Positions 7,516-10,335 of a stretch of DNA of 10,335 bases are shown piece by piece; position 1 is the first letter of the stretch, and the number at the start of each line of letters is the position of its first letter. Origin of the DNA: CAYNLY01 sp964398225 (lineage in GTDB: Bacteria > Pseudomonadota > Zetaproteobacteria > Mariprofundales > Mariprofundaceae). The notes beneath the pieces were generated by a model. It had not been told where the DNA came from. It searched no databases and was given only the letters and a program-made list of their open reading frames with translations. A program made the translations under genes and the position numbers. The stretch spans positions 1 through 10,335 of the forward strand of contig CAYNLY010000051.1 of assembly GCA_964398225.1 (NCBI GenBank), read 5' to 3'.

Positions 7516-9399
7516 GTGGACTTCTTCGGTCTGCAGGAGGATGCCCGGCGCCAGAGCCGCCGGCTCGTGCTGCTGTTTGCGCTCGCGGTGCTCGCCGTGG
7601 TCGCCTGCGTCTATCTTGCGGTGATCGGACCTTTGCTGGTGTTTGACGAGAGCATGCAAGGCTTCTGGCATCCGCAGCTGTTCGCCACGACCAGCGCGAT
7701 CACGCTGATCATCGTCGCTTCCGGAAGCCTGTACCAGATCGTCCGGCTCCGGCGTGGGGGCGGGGCGGCCGTGGCGGAGATGCTGGGCGGTGTGGCCGTG
7801 CCGCACGAAAGCGACGATCTGCTGCTTCGCAGGCTGGTCAACGTGGTCGAGGAAATGGCAATCGCGGCGGGGCTTCCGGTGCCGGCCGTCTACCGCATTC
7901 CGGAGCCGGGCATCAATGCCTTTGCCGCCGGTTTTTCCCCGTCCGATGCGGTCGTCGCCGTCACCGACGGCGCGATCGAGCTGCTCAAGCGCGACGAGCT
8001 GCAGGGGGTGGTCGCGCATGAGTTCGCGCACATCCTCAATGGAGACATGCGTCTGAAGATGAGGCTGATGGGCTGGCTGTTCGGGATCACGCTGGTCAGC
8101 GACATCGGCATCATGCTCATGAGAGCCAGCGCGGACGCGACACCAAGGGTGGACCGGCGAAGCGGGGGTGGGATTCTCGCGCTCGCGGTGCTGGGCTTCC
8201 TGGTCTTTGTCGTGGGCACCGTCGGGCTCGTGCTTGCCGATCTGATCAAGCGGGCGGTGTCCCGGCAGCGCGAGTATCTTGCCGACGCGGGGGCGGTCCA
8301 GTTCACGCGCAACCCGATGGGGCTTGCCAATGCGCTGAAGGTCATCGGCGGCTATCGGACGGGCTCGCGCATCCGCCATCCGGCCGCGCAGCGGGCCAGC
8401 CACTTCTTCTTCTGCGAGGCGCTCAAGGGCACCGGCAGGAAGGACTGGTGGGCGACCCATCCGCCGCTGATCGAACGCATCCGCCGTCTGGATCCGTCGT
8501 TTTCCGGAGCGCCGGAGCCCGTGGATGTCCGCGCCCAGGCCGAAGCGGTTCGCGCCGAGGCCGCCGCCTCGTTCGCCGAGGCCGGAACGATGCCTCGGCG
8601 CAGCGTTGCCCACGACACGGACGCGGTGATGGCCGAGATCGCGCAGCCCGAGGCAAGCGAGCTGCACGAGGCTCGCGCCCGGATGGATGCGCTCGACGAG
8701 GTTCTGCGCGCGCGGCTCCGGGATCCGCTGGGCGCGCAGGCGCTCGCGCTGGCGCTGCTGTTGAGCGGAGAAAAGGAGGTCCGCCGCGGGCAGATGCGCG
8801 CGCTGGAGCGGGAGGTCGCACCCCCCGTCTTCCGTGAAGTGCTGGATCTTGCCGACCGCGCGCGCAGGCTACCGGCCGAATGCCGGCTGCCGGCCGTCGA
8901 GCGGGCGATGCCCGGCCTGCGCGCGATGAGTGCGGAGCAATACCGGGCGTTTGCCCGGGCCGTGCGCGCGCTCATCAAAGCGGACGGGCGCATCGGACCG
9001 TTCGAATACATGCTGCACCGGATGATGCTCCGGCACTTGGCACCGGTCTTCGGCGTGCGCAGGCGAGTCGCGCGCGGCCGGGCCCGGCCCGCCGATCTGA
9101 TGATGGTCTGGGCGATGCTGGCCCATTACGGCGCGCATCCGGATCGGACGCGCGTGCTCGGCGAGGCGGCGGGAGAGGCGGGCGTGAAGGCCGAAGTGCC
9201 CGAACGCATCGGTTTCCGACAGCTCGACGAGGCGCTGGACCGGCTCGAACACGCCGATCCCGGGCTCAAGCGGCGGCTGATGCGGGGCGCGGTCCGCATC
9301 GTGCTGGCCGACGGCCGGGTCGTGCCCGAGGAAATGGAACTGCTCCGCGCGGTTGCCGATGCGGTGGACGTGCCGGTGCCCCCGCTAAGGATCGAGTGA
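7516..9399 (+). CDS. Membrane-bound M48 zinc metalloprotease with C-terminal TerB-like domain
   Basis: A 627-residue inner-membrane protease related to HtpX. A short N-terminal tail and two membrane helices (about 17-37 and 55-75) precede the catalytic domain. Zinc ligands are in HEFAH (168-172) and Glu253 of EYLAD; two further hydrophobic segments lie between them (about 182-202 and 215-242). HPPLIERIRRLDPSF closes the peptidase domain near residue 330. The remaining 300 residues are soluble and helical. Two similar segments, KADGRIGPFE (about 488-497) and LADGRVVPEE (about 596-605), resemble the acidic ADG-x(5)-E motifs of TerB-like domains. HtpX itself is about 290 residues, so half of this protein is additional. 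The GTG start at 7516 has no good ribosome binding site but gives a plausible N-terminus 8 bp after lemA, suggesting coupled expression. The 3' end overlaps the convergent DUF1992 gene. Confidence 0.92.
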   Translation: MDFFGLQEDARRQSRRLVLLFALAVLAVVACVYLAVIGPLLVFDESMQGFWHPQLFATTSAITLIIVASGSLYQIVRLRRGGGAAVAEMLGGVAVPHESDDLLLRRLVNVVEEMAIAAGLPVPAVYRIPEPGINAFAAGFSPSDAVVAVTDGAIELLKRDELQGVVAHEFAHILNGDMRLKMRLMGWLFGITLVSDIGIMLMRASADATPRVDRRSGGGILALAVLGFLVFVVGTVGLVLADLIKRAVSRQREYLADAGAVQFTRNPMGLANALKVIGGYRTGSRIRHPAAQRASHFFFCEALKGTGRKDWWATHPPLIERIRRLDPSFSGAPEPVDVRAQAEAVRAEAAASFAEAGTMPRRSVAHDTDAVMAEIAQPEASELHEARARMDALDEVLRARLRDPLGAQALALALLLSGEKEVRRGQMRALEREVAPPVFREVLDLADRARRLPAECRLPAVERAMPGLRAMSAEQYRAFARAVRALIKADGRIGPFEYMLHRMMLRHLAPVFGVRRRVARGRARPADLMMVWAMLAHYGAHPDRTRVLGEAAGEAGVKAEVPERIGFRQLDEALDRLEHADPGLKRRLMRGAVRIVLADGRVVPEEMELLRAVADAVDVPVPPLRIE

Positions 9400-9768
9400 C
9401 GCGCGCTCCATCCTGCGCCCAAGCGCCCGCCGGTAGCGGGCCTCCTCGGCCAGAATCCGCCCCGATCCCCGGGCGTCAAGCTGCATCAGCAGATACTGGA
9501 GCCGGCGATTGGCAAGTTCCGCCTCGGCCTCGTCGTCGGTGCAGGCGATCAGTTCCCTGAGCGAATGGATTTCCTTGCGCGCAAGCACCTCGGGCGGCAG
9601 GAGACCCGCGTTCTTCATCACCTTGAAGGCCATGCGCAGCTCCGGCGGCACGAACGGGTCGTCGTCCTCCAGCTTCAGCGGCCGGCCCGCGCCCTCGAGA
9701 TGGTCGAAAGCGCCCTCGCGCATCGCCTGCTGGATGCGCCGCTCGGCGAGCATTTCGATCAGGCCCAT
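9385..9768 (-). CDS. DUF1992 (DnaJ-homologue subfamily C28-like) small protein
   Basis: A 127-residue cytoplasmic protein of unknown function. The family block is clear: MLAERRIQQAMREGAFDHLEG at the N-terminus, GAGRPL, then DDPFVPPELRMAF and KNAGLLPPE around residues 36-60, followed by charged helices. Such proteins are named after human DNAJC28 for shared sequence but carry no J-domain HPD motif here. I chose the ATG at 9768 because the block starts a few residues later. The longer reading begins at a TTG inside the terminator T-run and adds non-conserved residues. The last five codons overlap the 3' end of the convergent M48 gene (15 bp). Only 34 bp separate the start from the aldolase terminator, so its promoter is either in that gap or it depends on read-through. 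Confidence 0.88.
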   Translation of the reverse strand: MGLIEMLAERRIQQAMREGAFDHLEGAGRPLKLEDDDPFVPPELRMAFKVMKNAGLLPPEVLARKEIHSLRELIACTDDEAEAELANRRLQYLLMQLDARGSGRILAEEARYRRALGRRMERASLDP

Positions 9769-9802
9769 GCGGGATAGCCTAGCCGCGCGAGGTTCCGGAA
9801 AC

Positions 9803-9832
9803 AAAAAAGGCGGGGCCCAAGCAGGCCCCGCC
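9803..9832 (-). terminator. Rho-independent terminator of the aldolase gene
   Basis: On the minus strand a perfect 9-bp GC stem (9824-9832 pairing with 9809-9817) with a 6-nt loop is followed by six T (9808-9803). It begins 21 bp after the aldolase stop and points in that gene's direction. This is a textbook intrinsic terminator. Confidence 0.93.
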
Positions 9833-9853
9833 CCGGTTCCGGCTTTTGATCGA

Positions 9854-10335
9854 TCAGCCGTAGAAGGCGACCATTTCCTCGAGCCGCTTCGGCTTGATCT
9901 TGTCGGCGTGGCCGGCCGAGCCGAAGGCCTCGAAGCGCGCCTTGCAGATTTCCTTCATCGCGTCCTTGGCGGCCGCGTAGTACTTGCGCGGGTCGAAGTT
10001 CTTCGGGTTTTCCGCCAGGTACTTGCGGATCGCGCCGGTTGAGGCCATGCGCAGGTCGGTGTCGATGTTCACCTTGCGCACGCCGTGCTTGATGCCCTCG
10101 ACGATCTCCTCGACCGGAACGCCGTAGGTCTGGCCCATGTCGCCGCCGTACTCGTTGATGATCTTCAGCCAGTCCTGCGGCACGGAGGAGGAGCCGTGCA
10201 TCACCAGATGCGTGTTCGGGATCTTGGCATGGATCTCCTTGATCCGGTCGATCGCCAGGATGTCGCCCGTCGGCGGACGGGTGAACTTGTAGGCGCCGTG
10301 GCTGGTGCCGATGGCGATGGCCAGCGCGTCCACGC
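9854..10335 (-). CDS. fba: Class II fructose-bisphosphate aldolase, C-terminal part (5' end beyond window)
   Basis: A cytoplasmic zinc enzyme that interconverts fructose-1,6-bisphosphate with dihydroxyacetone phosphate and glyceraldehyde-3-phosphate, in glycolysis/gluconeogenesis and, in autotrophs, the Calvin cycle. About 160 C-terminal residues are present; the frame is open at the window edge, and VDALAIAIGTSHGAYKF there is internal family sequence, not a start. The His in GTSHG and in MHGSSS are the expected zinc ligands, GSSS binds phosphate, and KVNIDTDLR contains the Asn/Asp substrate-binding loop. The long insert YGVPVEEIVEGIKHGV and the tail GHADKIKPKRLEEMVAFYG match the subtype often called CbbA in Calvin-cycle proteobacteria. 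That subtype also occurs in heterotrophs, so autotrophy is only suggested. The gene ends at an intrinsic terminator. Confidence 0.95.
   Translation of the reverse strand, partial: VDALAIAIGTSHGAYKFTRPPTGDILAIDRIKEIHAKIPNTHLVMHGSSSVPQDWLKIINEYGGDMGQTYGVPVEEIVEGIKHGVRKVNIDTDLRMASTGAIRKYLAENPKNFDPRKYYAAAKDAMKEICKARFEAFGSAGHADKIKPKRLEEMVAFYG

Noticed and set aside
7378..8667. Long minus-strand open frame opposite lemA and the M48 protease
   Set aside because: The composition is His/Arg/Asp-rich without motifs, and the opposite strand has the HEFAH and EYLAD protease motifs.

Overview
The window is GC-rich proteobacterial chromosome, most likely from a beta- or gammaproteobacterium. A class II fructose-bisphosphate aldolase of the type found in Calvin-cycle bacteria and two periplasmic c-type cytochromes fit a respiring, possibly chemolithoautotrophic organism; I cannot name the genus. 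Genes are densely packed, with several stop/start or stop/stop overlaps. I see no rRNA, tRNA, CRISPR array, insertion sequence or phage gene.

Region 1 (1-4321, plus strand) is a metal and heme block. It opens with a Cu(+)-exporting P1B-type ATPase (copA) that is cut at its 5' end by the window edge. After 165 bp comes a secreted protein in which eleven Asn-Pro-Cys motifs, interspersed with His and Met, are fused to a monoheme cytochrome c domain. A perfect 10-bp hairpin follows, then a secreted pentaheme cytochrome of the c554-like group.

Region 2 (4318-5599, minus strand) converges on the heme block. In transcription order it holds dtd (D-aminoacyl-tRNA deacylase, TTG start), an ECF-type sigma factor, and a soluble 80-residue zinc-finger anti-sigma factor. 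The anti-sigma start overlaps the sigma stop (ATGA), and its Cys/His spacing equals that of the redox sensor RsrA. The anti-sigma stop and the pentaheme cytochrome stop share one CTAG palindrome.

Region 3 (5657-9399, plus strand) is divergent from dtd. It encodes a 12-TM UMF1/Atg22-like MFS permease, a LemA protein, and a membrane-anchored M48 metalloprotease with a TerB-like C-terminal domain, all closely spaced and probably one operon.

Region 4 (9385-10335, minus strand) has a small DUF1992 protein whose 3' end overlaps the protease gene by 15 bp, a strong intrinsic terminator, and the 3' part of the aldolase gene.

The most interesting hypothesis is that Region 1 and the sigma/anti-sigma pair form one module: an ECF switch with a thiol/zinc sensor controlling a copper exporter neighbour, a Cys/His/Met-rich heme protein and a multiheme cytochrome. 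Adjacency and motifs suggest this; nothing in the sequence proves it.
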